Below, one piece after another: positions 1-7,513 of a stretch of 31,504 nucleotides of DNA. The stretch lies in assembly GCA_001773255.1 (NCBI GenBank), contig MEWF01000022.1:1-31504 (forward strand). Direction: 5' to 3'. The notes below the pieces were generated by a model that saw only the letters and a program-made list of their open reading frames with translations, searched no databases and was not told the origin of the DNA. The position numbers were made by a program, and so were the translations under genes. Within the stretch, counting starts at the first letter, position 1; each line of letters begins with the position of its first letter. This DNA is from a candidate division WWE3 bacterium RIFOXYC2_FULL_42_13. GTDB taxonomy: Bacteria; Patescibacteriota; WWE3; UBA101185; UBA10185.

Positions 1-650
1 TGACTTTCACTGGCTTTTATAAATGCTATTATCTTGGCTCTTTCCGCATTCAGTTGGAGTAAACTGTCCTGGATAGTTGCGTCTCCGCCCTCGGCAGTGA
101 TTTTTTCTGCTGTATTGGTCAACTTTCTTATAGTATTTGTATTTTTCGCAATAGTGCTTCTCAGCTCCCCCAAATTTTTATAATCTCCGCCTAAAAGAAT
201 GGTTTTCCATTTGGGCTCGTTCTCGACCTCATCTATAGCCTCGACGGTTTCTCCCACGGACTCTATCTGTTCTTCGGCTATGGTGACCAGCTCTTCGCTT
301 ACCTCCTTGTTGCCCCTTGCTTCTTCTATTCTGGCAACTGTTTTAATCTCTCTTACAACATTCTCCACAGCTCTTTTATGCTCCCGGGCTGTAGTGCTAG
401 GAGTTACAGTAGCCTCGACACCTGCGGATTCAGAAGACTTATCTTTTTTAGTAAGCAGGCTCAATAAGGATCGCGGGCCTTTTTCGGTTCTTGTGCCCTG
501 TACCTGCGGCATTTCCTTTGTAAATGTGTTGGTAACAATATAAGAACCGCCTGCAACAACGGCAAAAACGGCTATCAAAATTGGTAAATGGAGAGAGAAG
601 AGCGTATAAGACTTCTTTTTTAAATTGTTAGGCATTAATGAATTGTACAT
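1..650 (-). CDS. Membrane-anchored coiled-coil protein, partial (C-terminus outside window)
   Basis: An open minus-strand frame begins at ATG 650 (a second in-frame ATG lies at 635) and runs off the window start without a stop, giving 216 visible codons. The N-terminus is basic (NNLKKKS, residues 8-14). One hydrophobic segment follows at about residues 17-41, then a Thr/Pro/Glu-rich stretch. From about residue 90 the sequence is strongly charged and helical (AREHKRAVENVV; EELVTIAEEQIESV), as expected for a coiled coil outside the membrane. I do not recognise a family. The overall look resembles the anchored helical proteins of unknown function common in CPR bacteria. A plus-strand ORF at 199-543 is its shadow, being low-complexity Ser/Thr/Leu. 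Confidence 0.7.
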   Translation of the reverse strand, partial: MYNSLMPNNLKKKSYTLFSLHLPILIAVFAVVAGGSYIVTNTFTKEMPQVQGTRTEKGPRSLLSLLTKKDKSSESAGVEATVTPSTTAREHKRAVENVVREIKTVARIEEARGNKEVSEELVTIAEEQIESVGETVEAIDEVENEPKWKTILLGGDYKNLGELRSTIAKNTNTIRKLTNTAEKITAEGGDATIQDSLLQLNAERAKIIAFIKASES

Positions 651-689
651 TAAAAGGCACTGAGGATTCAACGGGCTTAAAAAAGGGAA

Positions 690-717
690 GAGCAGCCCGT
701 AAAAAAACGGGCTGCTC
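690..717 (-). terminator. Probable intrinsic terminator of the exported-protein gene
   Basis: A perfect 11-bp inverted repeat (GAGCAGCCCGT, 690-700; ACGGGCTGCTC, 707-717) is separated by a 6-nt A loop. On the minus strand it is followed by TTCCCTTTTTT. It sits about 70 nt beyond the stop of the minus-strand gene ending at 790 and before the start of the next minus-strand gene at 650. Confidence 0.75.
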
Positions 718-789
718 ATGTAAACAGGCTAAGCCGGAAAACCGGGGGCACCTGAGGCCTAAAACAAACTCCCGCTTTAGTTCTACTAA

Positions 790-1410
790 TTAGTTCTGAT
801 AGAACCTAAACTGGGCTAACTTCAATCCGTTGTTGTCGTAGCTCCAGAAATAATCCTGAAGTGCGGAATCGAACAACGGGTATCTTTCTTCAACCCCATC
901 TCCATCGAGATCTATATATACATACAAGAGTTGTGAAGTTACGTTAGTGAAAGAGCTCTTGCCCTTATCTCTAACCAACACAACATTTGATGTTGAGCAG
1001 TACTCAACACCGTCCAAATATGCACAAGGGGTCGTGACGGATTTACCGCCCGGTTTACCTAAAGCTCTCGCCCAAACAGTGTAAGAAGTTACACCGTCAT
1101 TATCGGGATCGGGGTTAGGCAAACTAAAAGTTGCCCCGTTACTGTCGGTACCGTTCGCGTCTAAAACTGCGAAGTCAGCTCCGGGTAAAAGGTTTATCTT
1201 TATTTTCCCTGACAACGGGACAAAAATTCTGTGTCCGATGCCGGAGTCCATAAATGCGGTTTTGTCCTTGGTAACGCCGATAATGTTTAGGTTGTAGTGA
1301 GCACCGTTAGGCGCCCCATTACCGGCAATTGCGACGGCTTTGGTTTTTACTGTAAACAGCATGCCAATAGCCACAGTTACAACAGCCATGTATATTATGG
1401 CTCTTTTCAT
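790..1410 (-). CDS. Exported protein of unknown function with DxDxDG-like loops
   Basis: About 206 residues. The frame can be opened to a GTG at 1419. The ATG at 1410 is preferred because AAGGGGGTG ends about 7 nt upstream of it, which is good Shine-Dalgarno spacing. A signal peptide or anchor occupies residues 1-25 (basic MKR, then a hydrophobic run ending near KTKA). The mature part carries two acidic turns, PDPDNDG and DLDGDG, resembling calcium-binding loops of EF-hand, dockerin or thrombospondin-3 type, and two cysteines (CAYLDGVEYC) that could form a disulfide. It is monocistronic, with its own terminator downstream. No family recognised. A surface or secreted role is inferred only from the signal peptide. 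Confidence 0.75.
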   Translation of the reverse strand: MKRAIIYMAVVTVAIGMLFTVKTKAVAIAGNGAPNGAHYNLNIIGVTKDKTAFMDSGIGHRIFVPLSGKIKINLLPGADFAVLDANGTDSNGATFSLPNPDPDNDGVTSYTVWARALGKPGGKSVTTPCAYLDGVEYCSTSNVVLVRDKGKSSFTNVTSQLLYVYIDLDGDGVEERYPLFDSALQDYFWSYDNNGLKLAQFRFYQN

Positions 1411-1484
1411 GTTACTCACCCCCTTCTTACTTTTAAGTTGCTACATCTCGCAGCAAGTAGTTGGTAAGGTAGGGAAGGCTTTTA

Positions 1485-1519
1485 CTTAAATTATTATTTA
1501 AGCCTTATTTAAGCCTTTT
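1485..1519. repeat. Inverted plus direct repeat in a divergent intergenic region
   Basis: CTTAAAT (1485-1491) and ATTTAAG (1496-1502) form an inverted repeat with a 4-nt centre. The unit TTTAAGCCTT then recurs directly (about 1498-1518). It lies upstream of the exported-protein gene starting at 1410 and of the cupredoxin gene starting at 1656, so an operator or AT-rich promoter element is possible. No regulator can be named. Confidence 0.3.
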
Positions 1520-1587
1520 CGGCAGGATTCGTCGAAACAGTAGATAGTACCCTACGGGGGTTCTTTAGTCAAACGGGCTAAGACATA

Positions 1588-1615
1588 TTGCATCGGCGGA
1601 AATTTAGAGTATCAT
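1588..1615 (+). promoter_or_regulatory. Probable sigma70-type promoter of the cupredoxin gene
   Basis: TTGCAT (1588-1593) and TATCAT (1610-1615) are separated by 16 nt. Transcription would start near 1622, leaving a leader of about 35 nt that contains the AGGA ribosome site before ATG 1656. A TTGACA at 1617-1622 has no well-placed -10 and is less likely. Confidence 0.4.
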
Positions 1616-1655
1616 ATTGACAAGTATCTATTTAATAAAATTACGCAGGATATTT

Positions 1656-2135
1656 ATGGAATCTCAAAAACCAAAAAATCAAAGCTTTCCTTATTTACCG
1701 CTGTTACTTATTTTAGGAGGCGTGGGAATTTATTTCCTACTTAAACTTCCCGCAAAGAAAAATGCTGTGACCGAAAATGTGTCAGCCCCTCAGATCCGGA
1801 CAATAACTGATGATCAGGAAGAACCAGAACCAAGCTCGGAACAAAAACAGACTCCGCAGAACGAAGTTAGAGTAACCATTGATGGCAGTCCGTTTAAATT
1901 TCTACCCAACACAATATCTGCGAAGGTTGGGGACAAAATAATAATTACATTCAGGAATATGGAAGGCACGCACGACCTCAGGCTTGATGAATTTAATGTT
2001 GCAACAAAATTGCTCAAAGCGGGGGAGACCGATACAGTCGAATTTACTGCAGACAAAGCAGGTGTGTTCGAATACTACTGCTCGGTGGGTGAGCACAGAA
2101 AAATGGGAATGGTCGGCACACTAACTGTAGAGTAG
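1656..2135 (+). CDS. Membrane-anchored cupredoxin (plastocyanin/azurin-like)
   Basis: 159 residues from ATG 1656, which has AGGA about 5 nt upstream. An upstream in-frame TTG at 1617 is rejected because it lies in the promoter region. One hydrophobic anchor (about residues 12-30) is followed by an acidic Glu/Pro/Gln linker (50-70) and a cupredoxin domain (70-159). The type 1 copper ligands are visible: His106 (GTHDL), then Cys142-x4-His147-x4-Met152. It should be an extracytoplasmic, membrane-tethered one-electron carrier. The next gene, a heme-type membrane reductase homologue, starts 7 nt downstream, so the pair probably forms an electron-transfer unit. The copper site is well supported; the redox partner is inference. 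Confidence 0.88.
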   Translation: MESQKPKNQSFPYLPLLLILGGVGIYFLLKLPAKKNAVTENVSAPQIRTITDDQEEPEPSSEQKQTPQNEVRVTIDGSPFKFLPNTISAKVGDKIIITFRNMEGTHDLRLDEFNVATKLLKAGETDTVEFTADKAGVFEYYCSVGEHRKMGMVGTLTVE

Positions 2136-2142
2136 GGGGTAA

Positions 2143-2811
2143 ATGAACAAACAGGTAAGAAGACTTGTATATCTTGAGGCCGTTGTACTTTGGGGTTACG
2201 CATACATTGGCCTTTGGCCGTTCGATTACCTGACCCCGGCTTCGAGGTACGCCTTTCTGGCAGTGTTCTTTCTGTATCTTACGCTTATGGTCAGTCCTGT
2301 GACCATAGTTTTTCCAAACGTACCCTATAAATTGACTATTTTAAGAGCCAGAAAGGCCCTAGGCATATCCTCATTCTTTTTCGCGCTTACTCATGCCCTT
2401 ACGGCTTTCAGAGACAACCTGGGGGGTTTTCAGGGAATTGCCGTGCTCAGCCTGAATGAGCGCCTGCCATATATTATCGGGTCTGCCGCACTTCTAATCC
2501 TGATCGCGATGGCATTAACATCCCCGCCCTTTATGGTGAACCGGCTGGGAAAATACTGGAAACGCCTACATCGATTTGTTTATTTAGCCGGTGTCCTAAT
2601 ATTAATTCACGTAACGCTGGTTCCGAAATCTATAAATCTTCCGCCAGTTTTAAATCGTATTATTTTCGCAATGCTGGGATTTCTAATTATATTAGAATTC
2701 GTAAGGTTCAACAGATTTCTGAGTGTGAGATATAAGTTTCTTGAAAATAAACGGTTCTGGCCTTTACTCTCTATCGCGGCGCTCTACCTAATTTACGCTT
2801 TGTCATATTAA
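2143..2811 (+). CDS. Ferric reductase-like / MsrQ-like heme membrane protein
   Basis: 222 residues and five to six hydrophobic segments (about 10-28, 37-55, 72-88, 108-128, 144-162, 170-188, 205-222). His84 (ALTHALTAF), His143 (KRLHRFVYLAG) and His156 (LIHVTLV) match the heme-ligand pattern of the ferric-reductase transmembrane domain (PF01794; MsrQ/YedZ group). The W-K-R-L-H-R motif is typical of that group. It has an AGGGGGT ribosome site and starts 7 nt after the cupredoxin. MsrQ normally feeds electrons to the MsrP methionine sulfoxide reductase, but no msrP lies in this window. The neighbouring cupredoxin may be the partner. The substrate is unknown. Confidence 0.75.
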   Translation: MNKQVRRLVYLEAVVLWGYAYIGLWPFDYLTPASRYAFLAVFFLYLTLMVSPVTIVFPNVPYKLTILRARKALGISSFFFALTHALTAFRDNLGGFQGIAVLSLNERLPYIIGSAALLILIAMALTSPPFMVNRLGKYWKRLHRFVYLAGVLILIHVTLVPKSINLPPVLNRIIFAMLGFLIILEFVRFNRFLSVRYKFLENKRFWPLLSIAALYLIYALSY

Positions 2812-2828
2812 CATTACGGAAGTTAACT

Positions 2829-2834
2829 TATACT
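2829..2834 (+). promoter_or_regulatory. -10 box for a leaderless thermonuclease transcript
   Basis: TATACT is followed by exactly 6 nt and then GTG 2841, so transcription should begin at or next to the start codon. TTAACA at 2808-2813 is a possible -35, but with short 15-nt spacing. No Shine-Dalgarno is present. Confidence 0.45.
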
Positions 2835-2840
2835 AAAGTT

Positions 2841-3383
2841 GTGAAAAGTTCCGGATTAAAAAAATTTTCATATGTTTTCTTTTACGTCTTTCTGGTTATC
2901 GGATTGGGTATCGCGCTAAACCAAAGTCTTAAACAATTTCCGGAAATCCTCTCTTCTTCAAGCACCGGCAGTAATAAAGAACAGATAACGTTGTTCAAAG
3001 TTATCGACGGCGACACAATAAAAGTAATTGTCGGGGACACCGAGCAAAGTGTCCGATTGATAGGCCTTAATGCCCCCGAAAGCGACGACTGCAGGGGAGA
3101 TTGGAGCAGATCGGAACTGGAAAAATTGCTGGCCGAACAGACTATTTTATTAGAAAGCGACCTCACCCAGGGTGAAAAAGACAAGTACGGACGGCTTTTA
3201 CGCTATATTCACACGGGCAGAGGATTAAATGTTAACGAAAAGATCATAGAAATAGGCGGGGCAAAAGAATATACCTACGACAAAGATTACAAATACAAAG
3301 AGCTGTTCGTTAACGCACAGAACACTGCAAAAAAAGACAAGCTCGGCGTGTGGGGGGCACCCTGCGACACAGAAAAAAATTAG
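2841..3383 (+). CDS. Membrane-anchored thermonuclease (staphylococcal nuclease fold)
   Basis: 180 residues starting at GTG. The N-terminus is basic with a hydrophobic anchor (about residues 9-27). The SNc domain spans about 48-175. The metal and catalytic residues of the family are visible: VIDGDT (Asp56, Asp58), VRLIGLNAPE (Arg72, Glu80) and DKYGRLLRY (Arg118). The expected activity is Ca-dependent cleavage of DNA or RNA at the cell surface, which in a reduced-genome organism could supply nucleotides by scavenging. A Cys near the C-terminus (GAPC) could pair with Cys84. Its stop overlaps the convergent pyruvate kinase stop by 4 bp. Confidence 0.9.
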   Translation: MKSSGLKKFSYVFFYVFLVIGLGIALNQSLKQFPEILSSSSTGSNKEQITLFKVIDGDTIKVIVGDTEQSVRLIGLNAPESDDCRGDWSRSELEKLLAEQTILLESDLTQGEKDKYGRLLRYIHTGRGLNVNEKIIEIGGAKEYTYDKDYKYKELFVNAQNTAKKDKLGVWGAPCDTEKN

Positions 3384-4771
3384 TTCACATTAAAGATATA
3401 TAAAGAGTTGGTGTTACCGGGGTCCTGCCACCTTTTACCGTGTACTACAATAATATTCTCACCCTTGGAGAGAATTCCTCTTTCCAAAAGAACGTGAGCG
3501 ATCTCAGTCACATCAACCAGCCCGTGCTCGGGAAATTCAATTTTATTGGGAAGGACGCCGTACGATAGTCCCAATTTTTTCAACGTGTCCTCATTTTGAG
3601 TTAAAGCTATTATCGGTATCTCAGGGCGGAAGGAAGAAAAGATACGCGCCGTCTTACCCGTTTCGGTGGCTACCAGTATTTTTGAAAGAGAACGCCCGTT
3701 GTCGGACTTAATAATATCTACAGCCGCCTTTACTATGCTGAAAGTACGATCTTCCGAAAACTCCAGAGCGGCCGGAACACGCAAAGCCTTTTCATTGAAA
3801 CTTACGATCTTGTGCATAAACCTTACGGATTCAATGGGATATTTTCCTATTGCCGTTTCTCCTGACAACATCACGGCATCCGCCCCATCACGCACGGCAT
3901 TTGAGATATCCGAAACCTCGGCACGGGTAGGGGAGGGGTTTAAAGTCATGGACTCAAGCATTTGTGTCGCAACTATCACCGGTTTAGCCGAAGCCCGGCA
4001 TTTTTCGATAATTCTCTTCTGGTAATAAGTGATCTTTTCCAATGATACTTCAACTCCAAGATCGCCCCGCGCCACCATAATTCCGTCACTTTCTTCGACA
4101 ATGAGATCGAGGTCATCTATGCCCCCCTGAGTTTCGATCTTGGAAATAATGCCGGCGTTTGACCCATTATCCGACAAAAACTTAGCCAGATTACCGACGT
4201 CCATATGGTCTCTGACAAAAGACAGAGCAAAAAAGTCCGGGGATGCTTTCAAAAATTCCTTTATCTTTCCTTTTTCTTCCTCGCTGATTGTTTCCGTAGA
4301 TATTTTTTTACCTTTGAACGAAACGCCCTTACCTGATTTTAATAAACCCGCGTTGACAACTTTTAAATAAAGCTCCTCTTTTTGACCGGTGACTTCAAGT
4401 TCTATCTTCCCGTCATCCACGACAAGAACATCCCCTGCCTTGAGCTGACTATAAACTTCAGGAGGATTAAAATGAACATCCGTATTTATTTTTAATAAAC
4501 CATCCTTTTCAATTGCAAGTTCTTTTGCCTCCGGGATGATCAAAACACACTCCGGACCTTGTAGGTCTACGATCACACCCGTACTGATCCCCATCTGTCC
4601 GCTCACTTCCCGAACTTTTTTAATATGTTCCAGGTGCCACTGCATATCGGCATGCTTAAGATTGAAACGGAATAAATTGACACCGGAAGTTATGAGTTCT
4701 TTTATAACCTTTTCGTCACTACTCGAAGGACCGAGGGTGGCAATGATTTTTGTAAATTTTCCTGAATGCAT
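3380..4771 (-). CDS. pyk: Pyruvate kinase
   Basis: 463 residues, normal for bacterial PK. It converts phosphoenolpyruvate and ADP to pyruvate and ATP. The catalytic lysine motif SKIETQGGIDDLD, the Mg/substrate motif MVARGDLGVEV and the ATQMLESM motif are all intact, followed by a C-terminal PK domain with the GKTARIFSSFRP region. The N-terminal motifs are unusual. The usual RxNFSHG reads FRFNLKHAD, and the usual DTKGPEIRT reads DLQGPECVL, so two residues that normally bind K+ (Ser, Thr) appear replaced by Lys and Leu. It starts 8 nt after the holin-like gene and so is likely co-transcribed with it. Confidence 0.93.
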   Translation of the reverse strand: MHSGKFTKIIATLGPSSSDEKVIKELITSGVNLFRFNLKHADMQWHLEHIKKVREVSGQMGISTGVIVDLQGPECVLIIPEAKELAIEKDGLLKINTDVHFNPPEVYSQLKAGDVLVVDDGKIELEVTGQKEELYLKVVNAGLLKSGKGVSFKGKKISTETISEEEKGKIKEFLKASPDFFALSFVRDHMDVGNLAKFLSDNGSNAGIISKIETQGGIDDLDLIVEESDGIMVARGDLGVEVSLEKITYYQKRIIEKCRASAKPVIVATQMLESMTLNPSPTRAEVSDISNAVRDGADAVMLSGETAIGKYPIESVRFMHKIVSFNEKALRVPAALEFSEDRTFSIVKAAVDIIKSDNGRSLSKILVATETGKTARIFSSFRPEIPIIALTQNEDTLKKLGLSYGVLPNKIEFPEHGLVDVTEIAHVLLERGILSKGENIIVVHGKRWQDPGNTNSLYIFNVN

Positions 4772-4779
4772 CCGGACAG

Positions 4780-5115
4780 TTAATCAACAACTCTGTTAAG
4801 AAACGAGTTAATAATTGAAACCACGATACTAAATAGAATGGCGGTCCAGATACTCGCGATCTGAAACCCGGGGACTATCGAAGCCGTCAAAATCGTGATA
4901 AATGCGCTTATGAAGAACGTGAAAAGACCGAACGTCAGAATATTTATGGGAAGAGTTAAAAGTATGAGTATTGGTTTTACGAAAAGGTTTAGGGTACCTA
5001 AGACGATAGCGACGATGATAGCCGTGACCAAATCTTCCACCACGACGCCGGGAATAATTCGGGAAGCAACAAATATCGCCAAGGTGGCGATGACAAGTTT
5101 GAGCAGTAGTTTCAT
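4780..5115 (-). CDS. Phage holin family 4 / YvlD-like small membrane protein
   Basis: 111 residues with four hydrophobic segments (about 2-20, 28-52, 56-80, 85-106). The pattern is typical of PF04020 (the DUF/YvlD group, named after phage holin but widespread in chromosomes): SRIIPGVVVED, GTLNLFVKPIL, then ITFGLFTFFISAF. The true function is unknown; it is not evidence for a prophage. A TATAAT lies 7 nt before the ATG, so it is probably leaderless and first in an operon with pyruvate kinase. Confidence 0.8.
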   Translation of the reverse strand: MKLLLKLVIATLAIFVASRIIPGVVVEDLVTAIIVAIVLGTLNLFVKPILILLTLPINILTFGLFTFFISAFITILTASIVPGFQIASIWTAILFSIVVSIINSFLNRVVD

Positions 5116-5122
5116 ATCTACA

Positions 5123-5128
5123 ATTATA
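5123..5128 (-). promoter_or_regulatory. -10 box for a leaderless transcript (holin-like gene, pyk)
   Basis: Minus-strand TATAAT (5128 down to 5123) is followed by 7 nt and ATG 5115. No Shine-Dalgarno lies in between. Confidence 0.5.
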
Positions 5129-5153
5129 CCTAATTACCCGTTGAAGTCACGCT

Positions 5154-5210
5154 CTCTTCGGCTACGCCGAAGAAGTGAACGCCTCTCTTCGGCTACGCCG
5201 AAGAAGTGAA
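5154..5210. repeat. Two tandem palindromic repeats
   Basis: A 26-bp unit occurs at 5154-5179 and again, identical, at 5185-5210, a period of 31 bp. Each copy contains an 8-bp stem TCTTCGGC / GCCGAAGA with TAC in the loop, followed by AGTGAA. It lies between the divergent start of the holin-like gene and the GH1 gene. It is not preceded or followed by T runs that would mark a terminator. It could be a dimeric regulator site, a REP-like element or a structured RNA. Confidence 0.6.
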
Positions 5211-5239
5211 ATATTCTTCCGCGGTCAGCCACGCGACTG

Positions 5240-5245
5240 TATACT
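5240..5245 (+). promoter_or_regulatory. -10 box for a leaderless GH1 transcript
   Basis: TATACT preceded by TG and followed by exactly 6 nt before ATG 5252. There is no ribosome site and only a poor -35 (TTCCGC at 5217-5222). Confidence 0.5.
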
Positions 5246-5251
5246 ATAAGC

Positions 5252-6427
5252 ATGGAATTTCCAAAAGATTTTATATGGGGCACCGCAACTTCCGCTCATC
5301 AAACCGAAGGTAATAATACAAATTGTGATTGGTGGAAATGGGAGGTGGAAAAAGACGGAAGAAGAGATCTGCCCCTGGAAGCATCGGGGTTAGCCTGTGA
5401 TTCATACAATAGATACGCCGAAGATTTTGAGCTATGTAAACAACTAAATACCAACGCAGTAAGATTAAGCATCGAATGGGCGAGAATAGAACCCAGAAAG
5501 GGCGTGTACGATAACAAAGCTTTGGAACACTATAAAAAGGTATTAAAAACCGCAAAAGAAAAAGGTTTAAAAACATTTGTAACTTTCCACCATTTTACAA
5601 ATCCGGTTTGGCTAGCCGAAATGGGAGGGTGGATTAACTCTAAAACGCCGGAATTATTTTCAGCCTACGCTCTAAAAAGTGCCGAATACCTTGGGGAATA
5701 CTGCGACGCAATTATCACTATAAACGAGCCTCAGGTCTACGCCGCAATGTCTTATATCGTCGGAACCTGGCCTCCCAATAAAAAGAGTTTGCTTATGTCC
5801 GTGGTAGTTCAGATAAACATGATGAGAACTCACAACCTAGCTTATAGAAAAATAAAGGAGGTGTGCAAAAAACCTATCGGTATCGTTAAAAACATTTCAT
5901 GGTACGAGTACTCAACCTACACCATCCTGGATAAGTTTCTTGCAAATATATTATATTTTTTCAACAGCGATTTCTTTTTAAAGCCTGTTTCTAAAAATCT
6001 GGACTTTATAGGACTCAATTATTACTTCACTAACAGAGTTGTGAAACTTAAAATACGCAATCCCGATAATCCTGTGAATGATCTGGGGTGGTGGATAAAT
6101 TACGACGGTCTTTATAAAATTTTAATGAATTTGAAAAAATATAACTTGCCCATTTACATAACTGAAAACGGCTTAGCCGACAACCACGACACTCAAAGAA
6201 CCGATTTCATTAAAAAAATGTTAACTCAGGCACATGCCGCTCTTTCCCGCGGTGTAAAAATCAAAGGTTATTTTTACTGGTCCCTGCTGGATAATTACGA
6301 ATGGCACCACGGTTTTTGGCCCAGATTCGGGTTAGTCGAAGTGAGCCGCAGTAACGGTCTAAAACGTATACCGAGAAAATCCTTTTATGATTACGCTGAA
6401 ATATGTAAGAATGGGATAGTAAAATAA
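5252..6427 (+). CDS. Glycoside hydrolase family 1 (beta-glucosidase/galactosidase type)
   Basis: 391 residues, on the short side for GH1 (usually 420-480). The family landmarks are all present: FIWGTATSAHQTEG at the N-terminus, RLSIEWARIEP, TFHHFTNPVWL, the acid/base motif TINEP (Glu159), the nucleophile motif ITENG (Glu305) and the C-terminal WSLLDNYEW with the GFWPRFGLVEV strand. It is a cytoplasmic TIM-barrel enzyme with no signal peptide. It hydrolyses beta-linked disaccharides or aryl glycosides; the exact sugar cannot be told. The next gene begins 3 nt after its stop, and a sugar kinase lies convergently beyond that, which fits a small sugar-use module. Confidence 0.93.
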   Translation: MEFPKDFIWGTATSAHQTEGNNTNCDWWKWEVEKDGRRDLPLEASGLACDSYNRYAEDFELCKQLNTNAVRLSIEWARIEPRKGVYDNKALEHYKKVLKTAKEKGLKTFVTFHHFTNPVWLAEMGGWINSKTPELFSAYALKSAEYLGEYCDAIITINEPQVYAAMSYIVGTWPPNKKSLLMSVVVQINMMRTHNLAYRKIKEVCKKPIGIVKNISWYEYSTYTILDKFLANILYFFNSDFFLKPVSKNLDFIGLNYYFTNRVVKLKIRNPDNPVNDLGWWINYDGLYKILMNLKKYNLPIYITENGLADNHDTQRTDFIKKMLTQAHAALSRGVKIKGYFYWSLLDNYEWHHGFWPRFGLVEVSRSNGLKRIPRKSFYDYAEICKNGIVK

Positions 6428-6430
6428 AAT

Positions 6431-7513
6431 ATGTTCCGCAGACAGACTGCCCTCAAAAAACAGGCGTCAAAGGCTTGGGAATACATTAGAAAACTTTTCG
6501 GATTGTCTCTAACCCGCATAGTTTTAATAACTATCGTGATATTGATAGCGTTCCCGTTTGTACTTTTTTATTTTCTTAAACCCGATCTTAGGATCGATAA
6601 CCGTTACGGTGTCACTTTTTCCAACAAGTACGCCTCACAAATAGGGTTAGATTGGAAGGACGCCTACATAAAAGTGCTCGACGACCTGGGTGCCCGAAAC
6701 CTAAGGTTAATCGCTTACTGGGATGAGATAGAAGTTACACCGGAAAATTATAATTATAGAGATATAAAATGGCAGCTGGAACAAGCCGATAAAAGAAACG
6801 CGAACGTAATTTTAGCGATCGGCAGAAAAGTTCCGCGCTATCCGGAATGCTTTGAACCGAGCTGGTGGAGAGGCATGAGTAGTGAGACTGAAAGGGACAA
6901 AGAGCTTTTCGAATACGTTATCAGAACCGTTATGGAACTTCAAAGTTACAATTCCGTAAAAATGTGGCAGGTTGAAAATGAACCCTTCTTTCCCTTCGGA
7001 GAGTGCCTTCCCGTGAAAAAAGCTACCGTAGAGCAGGAAATACAGCTCGTCCGTGCGTTGGACGAAAGGCCCATCCTTATCCAGGACAGCGGCGAAGGCG
7101 GTTTTTGGTTCCCCAGTTACCAAATGGCCGATTACCTTGGAATATCAATGTATAGAAAGATCTGGTATGATTTCTGGGGCACTCTGACAAAAAGCGCCTT
7201 TTACTTTCAGTACCCCCTGTCCCACTGGTCATATGGGGTGCGCGCCCGTATGACGGGCGTCCCCATTGAAAGAATAATCGTCACTGAGCTTCAGGCCGAA
7301 CCATGGGGTCCCGCAATAAATTCAAAGCTTTCTAACGAGGAAAAAAATCAAACAATGTCGGTCACGGATTTTCTGTCGACCATTACTTATGCACAGAAAA
7401 GCGGTTTCCGCGACCTCTATTTTTGGGGGGCTGAATGGTGGCTTTGGGAAAAGGAACAAAACTCAACGCCTACCTATTGGGACATGGCAAAAGCTCTGTT
7501 TAGACAAAACTAG
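6431..7513 (+). CDS. Membrane-anchored clan GH-A glycoside hydrolase-like protein
   Basis: 360 residues. A basic N-terminus precedes one transmembrane anchor (about 28-49). The remainder has TIM-barrel character: ARNLRLIAYWDEIE, then WQVENEP (acid/base Glu184 after Asn183, the clan GH-A signature), and VTELQAEPWG (candidate nucleophile Glu286) near the barrel end, with a tryptophan-rich FWGAEWWLWE at the C-terminus. This order fits GH5/GH39/GH42-type folds, but I cannot assign a family. It probably acts outside the membrane and complements the cytoplasmic GH1 encoded 3 nt upstream. Its TAG overlaps the convergent ROK stop (CTAG, 7510-7513). Confidence 0.75.
   Translation: MFRRQTALKKQASKAWEYIRKLFGLSLTRIVLITIVILIAFPFVLFYFLKPDLRIDNRYGVTFSNKYASQIGLDWKDAYIKVLDDLGARNLRLIAYWDEIEVTPENYNYRDIKWQLEQADKRNANVILAIGRKVPRYPECFEPSWWRGMSSETERDKELFEYVIRTVMELQSYNSVKMWQVENEPFFPFGECLPVKKATVEQEIQLVRALDERPILIQDSGEGGFWFPSYQMADYLGISMYRKIWYDFWGTLTKSAFYFQYPLSHWSYGVRARMTGVPIERIIVTELQAEPWGPAINSKLSNEEKNQTMSVTDFLSTITYAQKSGFRDLYFWGAEWWLWEKEQNSTPTYWDMAKALFRQN

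Noticed and set aside
199..543. Plus-strand ORF of 114 codons
   Set aside because: Low-complexity Ser/Thr/Leu translation lying opposite the partial minus-strand coiled-coil gene, which has a convincing anchor and helical composition.
1617..1655. N-terminal extension of the cupredoxin from TTG 1617
   Set aside because: The extension has no ribosome site and lies at the predicted transcription start; ATG 1656 has AGGA upstream and leads straight into the anchor.
4780..5115. Prophage holin
   Set aside because: PF04020-type proteins are chromosomal despite the name, and no phage genes surround it.
5154..5210. CRISPR array
   Set aside because: Only two copies with a 5-bp gap, no spacers, no cas genes.
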